Assembly (NCBI GenBank): GCA_964035015.1
Contig: CAXIUP010000186.1
Span: 1-64,000 of the forward strand
Direction of reading: 5' to 3'
DNA length: 64,000 nt
Source of the DNA: Corallium rubrum
Lineage: Eukaryota > Cnidaria > Anthozoa > Scleralcyonacea > Coralliidae
Position 1 is the stretch's first letter; each line of letters opens with the position of its first letter. Under the pieces are notes generated by a model, which was given only the letters and a program-made list of their open reading frames with translations, searched no databases and was not told where the DNA came from. Below are positions 33,188 through 42,900 of the stretch, one piece after another. Position numbers and translations under genes: made by a program.

Positions 33188-33694
33188 ATGAAGAAAAAAA
33201 GCATTATCAGCTTCAACCACATTGGTAAAAACCTCCAATCGGCTGAAGTAGACAAACTGCAGAGACTTTATTCGTATTATCATAAGCTAGCGACTTGTTA
33301 CAAGTGGAAACACACTCGACTGAAGAGACTGAAGATGATCCTCGAGACGGTCTCTATTGGACTGACTGTGATTGAGGGGATAGCCGGTGGTGTTACAGCT
33401 AACCCGTTAATCCTCGGGACCATAGCCGGTCCTGGCGTCCTGATCCAAGGGTACATGACCAAGTCGGGGATGCCTGGCAGACTGGAGAACTGTGAATTCG
33501 CTCATATCAACTATCACAAGGTTCTGACACAGATCAGAAGCTTCCTACGCGGAGCTTCCTACGACGAGAGTGTCTTCCTATCCGACGTCCGTGTACTCGA
33601 CGACATTGTGACTGAGGTCTGTCCACATTTCGACAGTATGATCATACGGTATCACAAAAGGTACGACTCACCTGAGCCTGCCGGGCCTGGCTAA
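33188..33694 (+). CDS. Two-helix membrane protein, SLATT-like (inner)
   Basis: An open 168-residue frame. A helical head (EVDKLQRLYSYYHKLATCYKW) precedes two hydrophobic segments (residues about 52-85, LETVSIGLTVIEGIAGG and NPLILGTIAGPGVLIQGY). A helical tail follows with LDDIVTEVCPHFDSM. The layout resembles SLATT two-transmembrane proteins, but I cannot confirm homology. Its 3' end overlaps the opposing kinase gene by 53 bases. The outer copy at 50887-51456 is open and 21 residues longer because the stop is lost. Confidence 0.65.
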   Translation: MKKKSIISFNHIGKNLQSAEVDKLQRLYSYYHKLATCYKWKHTRLKRLKMILETVSIGLTVIEGIAGGVTANPLILGTIAGPGVLIQGYMTKSGMPGRLENCEFAHINYHKVLTQIRSFLRGASYDESVFLSDVRVLDDIVTEVCPHFDSMIIRYHKRYDSPEPAGPG

Positions 33695-34385
33695 CGGTTC
33701 TGACGATCTCTGGTATGTAAACGTCTCGGTCACCCACACGAGCCATCCAACCGTGAAATCCATTAGGGATCCTATCAAGAGTACGGACTACCTCCGACTC
33801 ATCCAGACCGAAGTCTTCCCAGTCGAGGGTAATCACCTTAGTTCCATTAAGGGCTATGTCCTCAGTCATCTCCCTCATATACCTTTGTATACACCCGAGA
33901 TAGTCCTTAGTCACACCGGCTTCGCATTTCCGGCCTCTCCTGAGCATTCGGTTATGACAAGTGTCAATTGAGGCTTCTAGGAATAGTAGAGCGTCAGGGG
34001 TTGGGAGTAGATTGTTTAGTGAGTGGAAGACCTGGGAATACTCAGAGAACTGTTTGCTGGTTATCCACCCATTACGCCAACAGTTCTTAGTGAAAACCAT
34101 ACAGCTGTGATGTGTTCGCTCTATAATCACATTCTCCCCCTCGTTGATTAACTCCAGAGCCTTCAGGTAGGCGTCGATTCTCTCACCGAGGAACCAGGTT
34201 TCCATCTCATACGTCCACCTCCCGGGGTCGGCGTAAAACCTTTCTAGGTATGGATTGTCTTCAACTGGCTCTTCTATGAGATGGTAACCATTTCTCCTAG
34301 CGAATGGTTTCACAAACGTTGTCTTCCCCACACCAATTTTTCCGTCGAGGGCGATCAGCCGAGCGCCAAACTTTGGGTTGGTCAT
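33642..34385 (-). CDS. Deoxynucleoside kinase (inner)
   Basis: A 247-residue enzyme of the dNK/TK2/dCK family, which phosphorylates deoxynucleosides for DNA synthesis. It has the P-loop DGKIGVGKTT, EEPVEDNPYLERFYADP (base and sugar binding), VIIERTHHSC (the ERS catalytic signature), and a lid-like RRGRKCE. The length is close to family norm. The ATG at 34385 follows GGGGTATA. It faces against all its neighbours: the two-helix gene converges on it and the small basic gene diverges from it. It would let the element replicate in non-dividing cells; that role is inference. The family call itself is firm. Confidence 0.88.
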   Translation of the reverse strand: MTNPKFGARLIALDGKIGVGKTTFVKPFARRNGYHLIEEPVEDNPYLERFYADPGRWTYEMETWFLGERIDAYLKALELINEGENVIIERTHHSCMVFTKNCWRNGWITSKQFSEYSQVFHSLNNLLPTPDALLFLEASIDTCHNRMLRRGRKCEAGVTKDYLGCIQRYMREMTEDIALNGTKVITLDWEDFGLDESEVVRTLDRIPNGFHGWMARVGDRDVYIPEIVRTVSQARQAQVSRTFCDTV

Positions 34386-34430
34386 TATACCCCAGGTATA
34401 CGGTATAGACTTAGACCTCCTGTATTTTAT

Positions 34431-34688
34431 ATGAAGATTCCAAAGAGACTTAGACGACCCATACTGATTATCTTCCACGCCCTCAGAAGAGCTATCGGGG
34501 TGATGAGACATTGTGTTAGAATGAACCGTAGGGGAGAGTATTACGTAACTGAATCTGTTGTTGTCTGGCCGACAGTCTCAGAGATTCCTACAGATGACCT
34601 CACAGACTCCCTACAGATGACCTCAGAGATTCCTCCCAGTGACCTCACGGGTTCCTCACAGACTCCTACAGACGACCTCACAGATTAA
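34431..34688 (+). CDS. Small basic protein with acidic repeat tail (inner)
   Basis: An 85-residue frame starting MKIPKRLRRPILIIFHALRR after TGTATTTTAT. The head is a basic amphipathic helix. The tail repeats a TDDLTDSLQMTSEIP-like unit encoded by 30-base tandem repeats that continue beyond the stop (to about 34720). The outer copy (50007-50261) has the same head and a different repeat number. Highly basic membrane-active or DNA-condensing core proteins are common in related viruses, but no homology can be shown here. Confidence 0.55.
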   Translation: MKIPKRLRRPILIIFHALRRAIGVMRHCVRMNRRGEYYVTESVVVWPTVSEIPTDDLTDSLQMTSEIPPSDLTGSSQTPTDDLTD

Positions 34689-34726
34689 CTGACAGACAGC
34701 CTCACAGATTCCCTACAGATTGAATA

Positions 34727-34741
34727 TAGGTTAGTGTATAG
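34727..34741 (+). promoter_or_regulatory. TTAGTGTATAG start motif (inner)
   Basis: GGTTAGTGTATAG abuts the ATG at 34742. It is one of the clearest members of the set. Confidence 0.5.
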
Positions 34742-35119
34742 ATGGCTGACGAAACATCTGAGAAAACCCCGGAAGTCCCTAAGATAACATCAGCGGTCAA
34801 GACGGGGAGAGTCAAGGATCCGAAACGGGTGGCTGCTGGTAAACGACTGGCTCAGATATCGAAGGCAGCCAAGGAGAGGAAAGCCAGGGAGCAGTTGGCG
34901 GTTGACTTCGGGGTTGGTGGGGGTCGGTCAGCTTATTATGGCTACATAATCGGAACCGTTGGACTGATTATCGGTGGGGCTTCACTTTATTACACTATGA
35001 GGCAGGAGAGAAGGGAGGTTCAGAGGCTGAAAACCGTTGATGAGGAGAAGGTAATGGAAGGATCCGAACCACAGAACCCCGTCCGGACTTCCCCGGTTTT
35101 AGACACCTTCGATGAATGA
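34742..35119 (+). CDS. 125-aa basic membrane protein (inner)
   Basis: Residues 1-60 are basic and helical, with the block DPKRVAAGKRLAQISKAAKERKARE. Residues about 66-88 form one membrane segment (YIIGTVGLIIGGASLYYTM). The rest is acidic and Pro-rich. Blocks of the KRVxAGKxLA type recur in Polinton proteins by memory. The outer copy at 49583-49975 is open but its start ATG is ATA. The stop lies 16 bases before the next gene's ATG. Confidence 0.6.
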   Translation: MADETSEKTPEVPKITSAVKTGRVKDPKRVAAGKRLAQISKAAKERKAREQLAVDFGVGGGRSAYYGYIIGTVGLIIGGASLYYTMRQERREVQRLKTVDEEKVMEGSEPQNPVRTSPVLDTFDE

Positions 35120-35135
35120 AATATGTGTTAGTATA
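35120..35135 (+). promoter_or_regulatory. TTAGTATA start motif (inner)
   Basis: GTGTTAGTATA abuts the ATG at 35136. The outer equivalent, GTAGTAGTATA, abuts the ATG at 49566 (minus strand). Confidence 0.5.
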
Positions 35136-35376
35136 ATGTCAACCACCGACCGAAAAGAACTGTTGAACGAGCTCTACGACGCTCTCCTGATTACAAGTGG
35201 AGCTGTGGCAATTTCCATGGTTTCGAAGAAGGTGTTAAGGGAACCTTTGGGTACTCCTGAGTCTGTAAAGGGTACCGTCAAAGCTGGCTCTAGCCGTTGG
35301 AATTAGTGCAGTTGGGATTAAATATGCCCAGTCGAAGGGGTACCTACCGGTTGACCCTTTTTCAAAACCTAAGTAG
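35136..35376 (+). pseudogene. 79-aa membrane protein (inner), frameshifted
   Basis: It starts MSTTDRKELLNELYDALL, with a hydrophobic helix ITSGAVAISM. One extra A near 35281 shifts the frame, giving an early stop at 35306. The remaining codons to SKGYLPVDPFSKPK and TAG at 35376 stand in the next frame. The outer copy at 49327-49566 is intact. Confidence 0.65.
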
Positions 35377-35406
35377 TCTAAGAGAGTCCCACACCCGATG
35401 ATTATT

Positions 35407-35796
35407 ATGAACGTGGACACCGAGACATATCGACTGCCCCCTATGTCTAGGGGAGAGAGAGATGTGCAGAATGCCCTGCACGCTAATGGGGTTGAGGCGG
35501 TTAGGGAGAAGACTTTTGATGGGTTAGTGGGGTTGGGTGGTGGCCTCTTGAGGTATGACTTCGCGATACCTCTTAGTGATGGCGTTTTCATACTGATTGA
35601 GTATGATGGTGAACAACATTTTCACCCTTCCACCTGGTCTGGTAAGTTGACCCAGGAAGAGGCAGAAAGGCGCTTTAGGGTAGAGAAGAGACACGATCGG
35701 ATGAAAGACAAGTATGCCAAGAACAACGGTCATTACCTAATCAGAATTCCGTATTGGAAAAGATGTGATATCCATTCTATTATCAGATCTTTGTAA
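35407..35796 (+). CDS. PD-(D/E)XK-like nuclease (inner)
   Basis: About 129 residues; the ATG at 35407 (MNVDTE) is preferred over 35398 because only it is kept in the outer copy. It has SRGERDVQNAL, YDFAIP, and ILIEYDGEQHFHP, then a basic helix and GHYLIRIPYW. Asp in YDF, the E-x-D-G-x-Q-H block and the following strand match Vsr/DUF559-type single-strand or mismatch nucleases of the PD-(D/E)XK fold. A repair, resolution or anti-host role is possible. The outer copy (48909-49296) is frameshifted after TQEEA. Confidence 0.72.
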   Translation: MNVDTETYRLPPMSRGERDVQNALHANGVEAVREKTFDGLVGLGGGLLRYDFAIPLSDGVFILIEYDGEQHFHPSTWSGKLTQEEAERRFRVEKRHDRMKDKYAKNNGHYLIRIPYWKRCDIHSIIRSL

Positions 35797-35820
35797 CGAA
35801 GTGTATTATTTCTAGTTATT

Positions 35821-35844
35821 GCTGCCTCCCCTCAGGGAGGCAGC
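35821..35844. repeat. Perfect 10-bp hairpin at the insertion edge
   Basis: GCTGCCTCCC, four bases CTCA, then GGGAGGCAGC. It stands exactly at the left edge of the 3 kb insertion. Confidence 0.8.
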
Positions 35845-35931
35845 ACACTATTCTTGACGTTGCCTCGTGCCTAGGCCTTTGTCCGAGCTATGTAAAGCCG
35901 ACCAGATCTCGATTTGTTAAATTTTGCGGAT

Positions 35932-37201
35932 GTTTGTTTGTTTGTTTGTTTGTTTGTTTGTTTGTTTGTTTGTTTGTTTGTTTGTTTGTTTGTTTGTTTG
36001 TTTGTTTGTTTGTTTGTTTGTTTGTTTGTTTGTTTGTTGTTTGTTGTTTGTTTGTTTGTTTGTTTGTTTGTTTGTTTGTTTGTTTGTTGTTTGTTTGTTT
36101 GTTTGTTTGTTTGTTTGTTTGTTTGTTTGTTTGTTTGTTTGTTTGTTTGTTTGTTTGTTTGTTTGTTTGTTTGTTTGTTTGTTTGTTTGTTTGTTTGTTT
36201 GTTTGTTTGTTTGTTGTTTGTTTGTTTGTTTGTTTGTTTGTTTGTTTGTTTGTTTGTTTGTTTGTTTGTTTGTTTGTTTGTTTGTTTGTTTGTTTGTTTG
36301 TTTGTTTGTTTGTTTGTTTGTTTGTTTGTTTGTTTGTTTGTTTGTTTGTTTGTTTGTTTGTTTGTTTGTTTGTTTGTTTGTTTGTTTGTTTGTTTGTTTG
36401 TTTGTTTGTTTGTTTGTTTGTTTGTTTGTTTGTTTGTTTGTTTGTTTGTTTGTTTGTTTGTTTGTTTGTTTGTTTGTTTGTTTGTTTGTTTGTTTGTTTG
36501 TTTGTTTGTTTGTTTGTTTGTTTGTTTGTTTGTTTGTTTGTTTGTTTGTTTGTTTGTTTGTTTGTTTGTTTGTTTGTTTGTTTGTTTGTTTGTTTGTTTG
36601 TTTGTTTGTTTGTTTGTTTGTTTGTTTGTTTGTTTGTTTGTTTGTTTGTTTGTTTGTTTGTTTGTTTGTTTGTTTGTTTGTTTGTTTGTTTGTTTGTTTG
36701 TTTGTTTGTTTGTTTGTTTGTTTGTTTGTTTGTTTGTTTGTTTGTTTGTTTGTTTGTTTGTTTGTTTGTTTGTTTGTTTGTTTGTTTGTTTGTTTGTTTG
36801 TTTGTTTGTTTGTTTGTTTGTTTGTTTGTTTGTTTGTTTGTTTGTTTGTTTGTTTGTTTGTTTGTTTGTTTGTTTGTTTGTTTGTTTGTTTGTTTGTTTG
36901 TTTGTTTGTTTGTTTGTTTGTTTGTTTGTTTGTTTGTTTGTTTGTTTGTTTGTTTGTTTGTTTGTTTGTTTGTTTGTTTGTTTGTTTGTTTGTTTGTTTG
37001 TTTGTTTGTTTGTTTGTTTGTTTGTTTGTTTGTTTGTTTGTTTGTTTGTTTGTTTGTTTGTTTGTTTGTTTGTTTGTTTGTTTGTTTGTTTGTTTGTTTG
37101 TTTGTTTGTTTGTTTGTTTGTTTGTTTGTTTGTTTGTTTGTTTGTTTGTTTGTTTGTTTGTTTGTTTGTTTGTTTGTTTGTTTGTTTGTTTGTTTGTTTG
37201 T
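35932..37201. repeat. 1.27 kb TTTG tetranucleotide array
   Basis: About 317 TTTG units with three or four TTG slips near 36037-36053, 36086 and 36213. It reads open in all three plus frames (Leu-Phe-Val-Cys) and on the minus strand, simply because the repeat contains no stop. Confidence 0.97.
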
Positions 37202-37346
37202 CGGCATTACGTCATCCATATATGAGCTGATGTGACTCAGTGCGCATGTTCCGCTACCACGCTGCCTTCGATACTCCGGTGGTTGTACTGGTTCAGCTTG
37301 TCGAAGTTCTTCCTCCACAGAAAATTCACGGTAAGAACAATACATC

Positions 37347-37610
37347 ATGTCTTTACTTTCTCGTGGAAGTATTCATCAAGGCCATGAAGGTTTCAGTGGC
37401 CAGTCTCGAGGAAAGCAGTGCTCTTTCGTGAGTTTATCAGCGCTGTTAAAAGCACAAACTATTCCAGTTATCGAGTGGAACTCGACAACCATCGACAATG
37501 TCTTAGTACAAGGAGACAGCATGTACTTGAATGCTTTTAACAATGATCTTGTTCCTCTTGAGGGATTTCTGTCGCTGAACAACTTACCAACTGTTAAGTC
37601 TACATGCATG
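37347..37610 (+). CDS. Exon resembling a C76/OTU-type cysteine protease
   Basis: An 88-codon exon starting MSLLSRGSIHQGHEGFSG, followed by SRGKQCSFVSLSALL and VLVQGDSMYLNAF. It ends at ATG|GTAAGT, a strong splice donor. The pattern HQG...F...RGxQC...SLxAL with a later GDxxY matches the N-terminal part of herpesvirus-tegument-like (C76) or OTU-like proteases often carried by mobile elements. The Cys of GKQC would be catalytic. The His-containing exon was not found. It belongs to the 3 kb insertion, not to the Polinton. Confidence 0.45.
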
Positions 37611-37639
37611 GTAAGTCTACATATCTCTTGTACAGCATA

Positions 37640-38640
37640 AATTTTTCATTTCTTCCATTTTCATACCCATTTGTTTTAATTCCCTGACTGTTCTTTGAAC
37701 TGTCAATGCTAATAAATCCATTTTTTTTGTCTTTATACATTTTTATAATTCTGATGAAGGACAGTATACTGTACTTAACACAATGTCTGGTAACAACAAA
37801 ATAATAATGAACAATTTGTCTCAGAAACGGATTATCACTTCCTTCAACATAGAAATTGAAAAACACATGTTCTTTGTTTACTGTCAATTGAAGCATATGG
37901 ATACACTATCTCCTCAACCTTTGCCCCTACACCTATATTTATGCAATCTACAGTAGTTTCTACAATGGTTCGTGCACAAAGCACTACGGTCGATACACTG
38001 TATATGTAATGAAATGTACATGGAACTGTCTTCAAGAAATTCTTTACTATTACAGTACTTTGTGAAAATTCAGTGGAAAATTGTCCACTTTGTGAGAATT
38101 CAGCGAACAGTAGAAATTATTTCTGTGCCATGGATAACCATCATATTTGGTCTGGAGTAAATACAATATTACAAGTTCTTTGGGAAAATCAAATACTGTG
38201 GTTGCAGTGGTGTATTCTTTCATGACAATAACAGTATGGATTTGTGGATATGTCCAAAGATCTCCTTGAAAGTATTGCATTCTCAACAACAACTCCAATA
38301 AAAGTTAGACAATATTAACAATGGAGCAACTATACTATATATAACATGTTACATACCATTTCTGCTGTTTATTTAGTCAGTGCATACTTGCTTGGTACTT
38401 GCTTTGTTATAATAAACATATCAGAATTAACACTCAGAATTCCACTGACAGCTTTGCCACATCAAGAAGCATGATTTATAGTGGCAGTCATTTATCATAA
38501 ATTAGTTTACTAAATAAACATCAACTACATAGTCGTAATGTATGTAGTTTAAGCCTTGCCAAATATATTCAGATAAGTGATAGTGCCAAATATATTCAGA
38601 TAAGTGATAGTTATTTGTAATTTAAGTCTGTAGTATTTGA
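37640..38640. other. AT-rich insert DNA, no gene recognised
   Basis: It contains many stops on both strands. A 24-base direct repeat (ATATTCAGATAAGTGATAG type) stands at about 38569-38610. Nothing else is supported. Confidence 0.5.
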
Positions 38641-38795
38641 ATGTAATTAAAAGAATTGAAAAAAATGTGTACATGCTACAGTATGTCTGTTACAATGTAT
38701 ATAATCATCCCCAGGATTTATTTTGGAAATTTTATCCAAAATTAGGCTACCCATGTCCCATGCCTTCTGAGGCAGCACTTCACCAGCAGTCCACT

Positions 38796-39200
38796 GCTGG
38801 TGGACTGTTTAACGCCTTGGCCTTCGCAGGTGCTGGATTCATGTTCTCAAAGTTAAATCACAGCGGATATGAAGCTGAGATTAAGAGACACAATCACGCC
38901 CTTGAGCAGCTGGCTAAAGCGAGGGTGAAATGGTATGAGAGTGAGGTGGATAAGAAGGACAGAATACAGAGGTTGAGACAGGAACTGTCTGACGCCAACA
39001 CTGACATCAACACAACGAACCACGCTCTGGATCTGTTGAAGGATAGGTTAAGGCAGGTTGAGACCGTTGGGTTTTCCCAGCCAAAGCCTAAGTTGTCTGA
39101 CTATTACAAACCATCGAGTGAGATGAAAGAGTATCAGACCTTGTTTATTGGGTCTGTTGGTCTGGTTGGTGGGTATCTGATGTCTAGGTTTGTTTTGTAG
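38796..39200 (+). pseudogene. Coiled-coil, two-membrane-segment protein (inner), start lost
   Basis: From AGGLFNALAFAGAGFMFSKL onward it matches the outer protein at 48464-48883. It has an N-terminal membrane segment, a long coiled coil (IQRLRQELSDANTDINTT, LDLLKDRLRQVE) and a C-terminal membrane segment (LFIGSVGLVGGYLMSRF). The first codons (MASV in the outer copy) and the TAGTTATAT start motif were replaced by the 3 kb insertion. The open frame upstream to 38637 is insertion sequence. Confidence 0.65.
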
Positions 39201-39218
39201 GGGTTAAGGGGATTTGTT

Positions 39219-39232
39219 AGGGTTTAGTTATA
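39219..39232 (+). promoter_or_regulatory. TTTAGTTATA start motif (inner)
   Basis: GGGTTTAGTTATA abuts the ATG at 39233, and the identical sequence abuts the outer ATG at 48431. Confidence 0.5.
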
Positions 39233-39937
39233 ATGTCTGTTTCCTGGTCGGATTTACCGGAGGGACTGAAGGATTTACCGTCTTCAAGCGTTGAATGGGT
39301 CTGTGAGCAGATGGGGATTGAGTTAACACCCCCGACCCGGGACCCACCCGGACGTAGTATGAAGTTGTGGTGTGGGGATTGTTCTAGGTTTCGTGTGAAG
39401 GTGAGCACTGAGATGTTCTCCTGTCCAGAGTGTGGTGACACGAAGTATGGATATGTTGTCGGAAGATATCAGGCAGCTGTTGGCCACAGACGTTCCGAGC
39501 ACTCGAGAAATCGTTGGATGAGGAAAAAACTCGCTAAGGTTGTTAAGGGACAGTTTGCTGACACCATTTTAGCCGACTTCTCCAGGGTTCTCTACGTGAT
39601 GGATAGGAAGGGTTTGATAAAAGGTTGTAACGTATCCAGATATAACTATTACATCATCAGACTGTGCTCAAGAAGAGGGATTGAGTTATTAAGTAGCCTA
39701 AAGGATCTTAAGAAGGGAAAAACAAAGGATCTGTTTGATAACAATCTGTTTGGGGTTGTGTATAAGGAACTTGGTTGGGAGCAGACTTCGGACAAGTTCT
39801 ACACCGAGTGGTTGGGACGACACCTAATGGGATGTGACCACCCCTGTTATAACGATGGACCCAGATGCCATGATCCACCAGGACGACGACTATTCCGACG
39901 AAGACCTCCGCCTATACGAGAGACTAATTGGTTATGA
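39233..39937 (+). CDS. Zinc-ribbon Polinton protein upstream of polymerase (inner)
   Basis: An open 234-residue frame. Residues 45-68 hold a Cys4 zinc ribbon (WCGDCSRFRV and FSCPECGDTKYG). The rest is basic and helical (RNRWMRKKLAKVV, LKKGKTKDLFDNNLFG), with a third Cys pair near the C-terminus. The 3' end overlaps the polymerase start by 83 bases in another frame. The outer copy (47730-48431) is also open and keeps the same overlap. A DNA-binding, replication or transcription role is inferred from the ribbon and position. Confidence 0.68.
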   Translation: MSVSWSDLPEGLKDLPSSSVEWVCEQMGIELTPPTRDPPGRSMKLWCGDCSRFRVKVSTEMFSCPECGDTKYGYVVGRYQAAVGHRRSEHSRNRWMRKKLAKVVKGQFADTILADFSRVLYVMDRKGLIKGCNVSRYNYYIIRLCSRRGIELLSSLKDLKKGKTKDLFDNNLFGVVYKELGWEQTSDKFYTEWLGRHLMGCDHPCYNDGPRCHDPPGRRLFRRRPPPIRETNWL

Positions 39938-42900
39938 CATAAATCAGTTAGACAGAGCCTTGAGGGGTAAGACCAAGTCATTCAGTTGTGCTGTAGTAAG
40001 TCAGCACCCACTGGAACAGGTAAACGCCCTCAGGAATGATGTGGTATGGTTACTACGTCGGGAGTTGGCTGAGATGAGGGGGTTGAAGTTCGCTGAAACG
40101 CTGGTTGTGACGCTTGAGAAGGAGGTGTCTGGTGGGAGAACTTATAAGACGGCTCACTTCAACAGCCACATCAAGACTATAATCAACGGTAATGAGATTG
40201 GTCAGGACGTTGACACCGCGAATGAGGAGGTGGTGGCTAGGATAGCCCGGTGGATAAGCGAGGGATCCGGCTGGACAGTAAACTCAGTCGACGGTCACTA
40301 CATCAATCTGACTGTGTACAGTCCACTGGAAGGTTCGTCGTATGTTGACCTCCCTAAGGAATTGAGGAATAGTCGGAAGGGGCTGATCAACGTTAAAAAT
40401 AATGATGACAGGTGTTTTATGTGGTGTCATCTGGCTCATAAGTTTCCTGTCCCAAGAAACCCACAAAGGGTATCTAAGTACCAAGACCACGTTAACGACT
40501 TGAATTATAGTGGAATCAGCTTTCCAGTGAGTCAGAAACAGTACAACCGGGTGGAGAAACAGAATGAGATACGTATCAACATCTTTGGTTATGAGGACAA
40601 ACTAACCTTTCCGGTTTACGTCTCAGAGGAAAGGTTCACCGACCTTATGAACCTATTAATTATAACCAACGGAAACAACAAACATTACGTCCTCATCAAG
40701 GACTGTGATAGGTTTATGTACAATAAGACAAAACACAGGGAGAAAAAACACTACTGTGTTTACTGCCTCCAGTGTTTCAGCTCAGCGGAGGTCCTGAACA
40801 GACACCAGGTTGTGTGTATCAGTGTGAATGGTAAACAGGCTGTTAGGATGCCTGACCCGGTAAGAACGTGCTGAGGTACAGTAATTTCCACAAACAGCTA
40901 AATGTCCCATTTGTTGTGTACGCTGACTTCGAAGCGATCACGGAAAAGGTTGGCAGACCGAAGGTGTTGGGGTCAGACCAAGAGGAGAAAGAGAAAAAAA
41001 CCGTACATGGAGAAGTATCAGAGACATACTGATTGTGGTTATGGGTATAAGGTTGTCTGTTGTTATGACGACAGATACAGCAAACCTGTTCAGGTGTATA
41101 GAGGTCCGGGTGCTGTCAACAAGTTTATCGGAAAGATGTTGGAAGAGGTGGAGTACTGTAAGGGTATTCGGAAAGAGCACTTCAACCAGGACATGATTCT
41201 GACTGATTCCGACAGGGTGGACTTTAGGGACGCTATAAAGTGTCACATCTGTGGTCTGGAGTATGGGGAGAGGGATGTTTGGGTCCGGGACCATTGTCAT
41301 GTGACGGGAAAGTATCGGGGATCGGCCCATCAGCTTTGTAACAGAAATCATAGATTAACTGATAAGATACCAGTCATCTTACACAACCTGAGGGATTATG
41401 ATAGTCATCTCATCATGGGTGAGATTGGAAAGTTTGGGCAGGAGGTTAATGTCATTCCGAATAATATGGAGAAGTACATGGCCTTCATGTTAGGTAAAAA
41501 CCTTGTGTTTCTAGACAGTCTTCAGTTTATGAGTAGCTCATTGGACAGGTTGGTTGGTAACTTACCAGTTGGGTCGTTCAGGTACACAGCTGAGGAATTC
41601 GGTGATCGATTGTATCTTATGAGATCGAAGGGTGTTTATCCTTATGACTACATGAACGCGTTCAGTCGGTTCGATGAAACAGAGTTGCCTCCGAAGAATG
41701 AGTTTTACAGCGTTCTTAATGATGAACCGATAACCGACAAACAGTATTCCCATGCTTTGGGGGTCTGGAGAGAGTTTGAAATGAAAACGATGGGGGATTA
41801 TCATGTGTACCTGAAATCGGATGTGCTGTTGTTAGCTGACGTCTTTGAGAACTTTAGGAAGACCTGTGTTCAGTACTATGGGTTGGACCCCTGTCACTAC
41901 TTCACCTCACCTGGGTTGGCATGGGACACTATGCTGAAAATGACTGGGATTGAGTTGGAGCTAATGACTGACATCGACATGTTCCAGTTCATTGAGAAAG
42001 GAATGAGAGGTGGGGTTAGCTACATAGCTAACAGGTATGGGAAAGCAAACAACCCATACATGAAGGGGTATAGTGAGAACGAGGCTGTGAAGTATATAAT
42101 GTATCTGGACGCCAACAATCTGTATGGTTGGGCCATGAGTCAGTGCCTCCCAACTGGTGGATTTAAGTGGATGAGTGAAGCTAAGCTAAGAAACCTGGAC
42201 TGGGAACTTCCGGAGGATGACAGTCGAACTGGAATGATACTTGAGGTTGATCTTGAGTATCCTCCTGGACTCCACGATCTACACAATGACTATCCGTTAG
42301 CCCCCGAAAAGATGGAAATACGGGAAGATATGTTGTCGGAGTACTGTTCTAAGATTAGGAGGAAGTTCGGCATCAGCGTTGGTGGTGTCAGTAAGTTGGT
42401 AACCAACCTGATGGGGAAGGAAAGGTATGTCGTCCACTATAGAAACCTACAGCTGTACGTTAGGCTTAGGATGAGGGTGAAAAAAGTCCACCGAGTTTTG
42501 TTGTTCAATCAATCCCCTTGGCTGAAGCAGTACATCGACTTCAACACGGTGAAGAGAACCGCCGCCACGAACGCCTTCGAAAAGGACTTCTTCAAGCTGA
42601 TGAACAACAGCGTTTTTGGTAAGACGATGGAAAACCTGAGAAAGCGTGTGGACGTCCGGTTGGTCACCAGTGAAGAAAAGCTGTTAAAGCTGACTTCCAA
42701 ACCAACCTTCGTGTCCGCCAAAATATTCAATGAAAACCTTGTTGCCGTTCACAAAATCAAAGAAGTTCTTACGTTAAACAGACCGGCTTACGTTGGTATG
42801 TGTATTCTGGATCTATCGAAAACCCTAATGTACGATTTCCGTTACAACTATGTGTTAAAGAAATATGAAACTAATGCTAAGTTGTTGTTTACAGATACGG

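Larger units (their letters stand above)
35819..38798 (+). mobile_element. 3 kb insertion of unknown class in inner Polinton
   Basis: The outer copy runs from the nuclease stop to the coiled-coil gene in about 30 bases (48884-48911). Here about 3 kb intervenes and the first codons of the next gene are lost. The edges are TGCTGCCTC (35820-35828) and GAGGCAGCA (38769-38777), a 9-bp inverted repeat, but no clean duplication is seen. Inside are a 10-bp hairpin, a TTTG array, an exon resembling a C76/OTU-type protease, and AT-rich DNA without genes (37640-38640). Confidence 0.6.

Noticed and set aside
34386..34511. 42-codon N-terminal extension of the kinase
   Set aside because: The outer copy starts at the internal ATG after a TATA-type motif, and the extension is antisense to the small basic gene.
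35821..35844. Helitron 3' hairpin
   Set aside because: The hairpin is at the very edge without the CTRR tail, and the other edge lacks a TC start; an A/T target dinucleotide is not evident.
35888..37348. Long Cys-Leu-Phe-Val and Asn-Lys-Gln-Thr reading frames on both strands
   Set aside because: All come from the TTTG array, which lacks stops in all plus frames and one minus frame.
37844..38298. Overlapping ORFs on both strands in the 3 kb insertion
   Set aside because: They are short, AT-rich and unlike any protein I know; no splice pattern links them with the protease-like exon.
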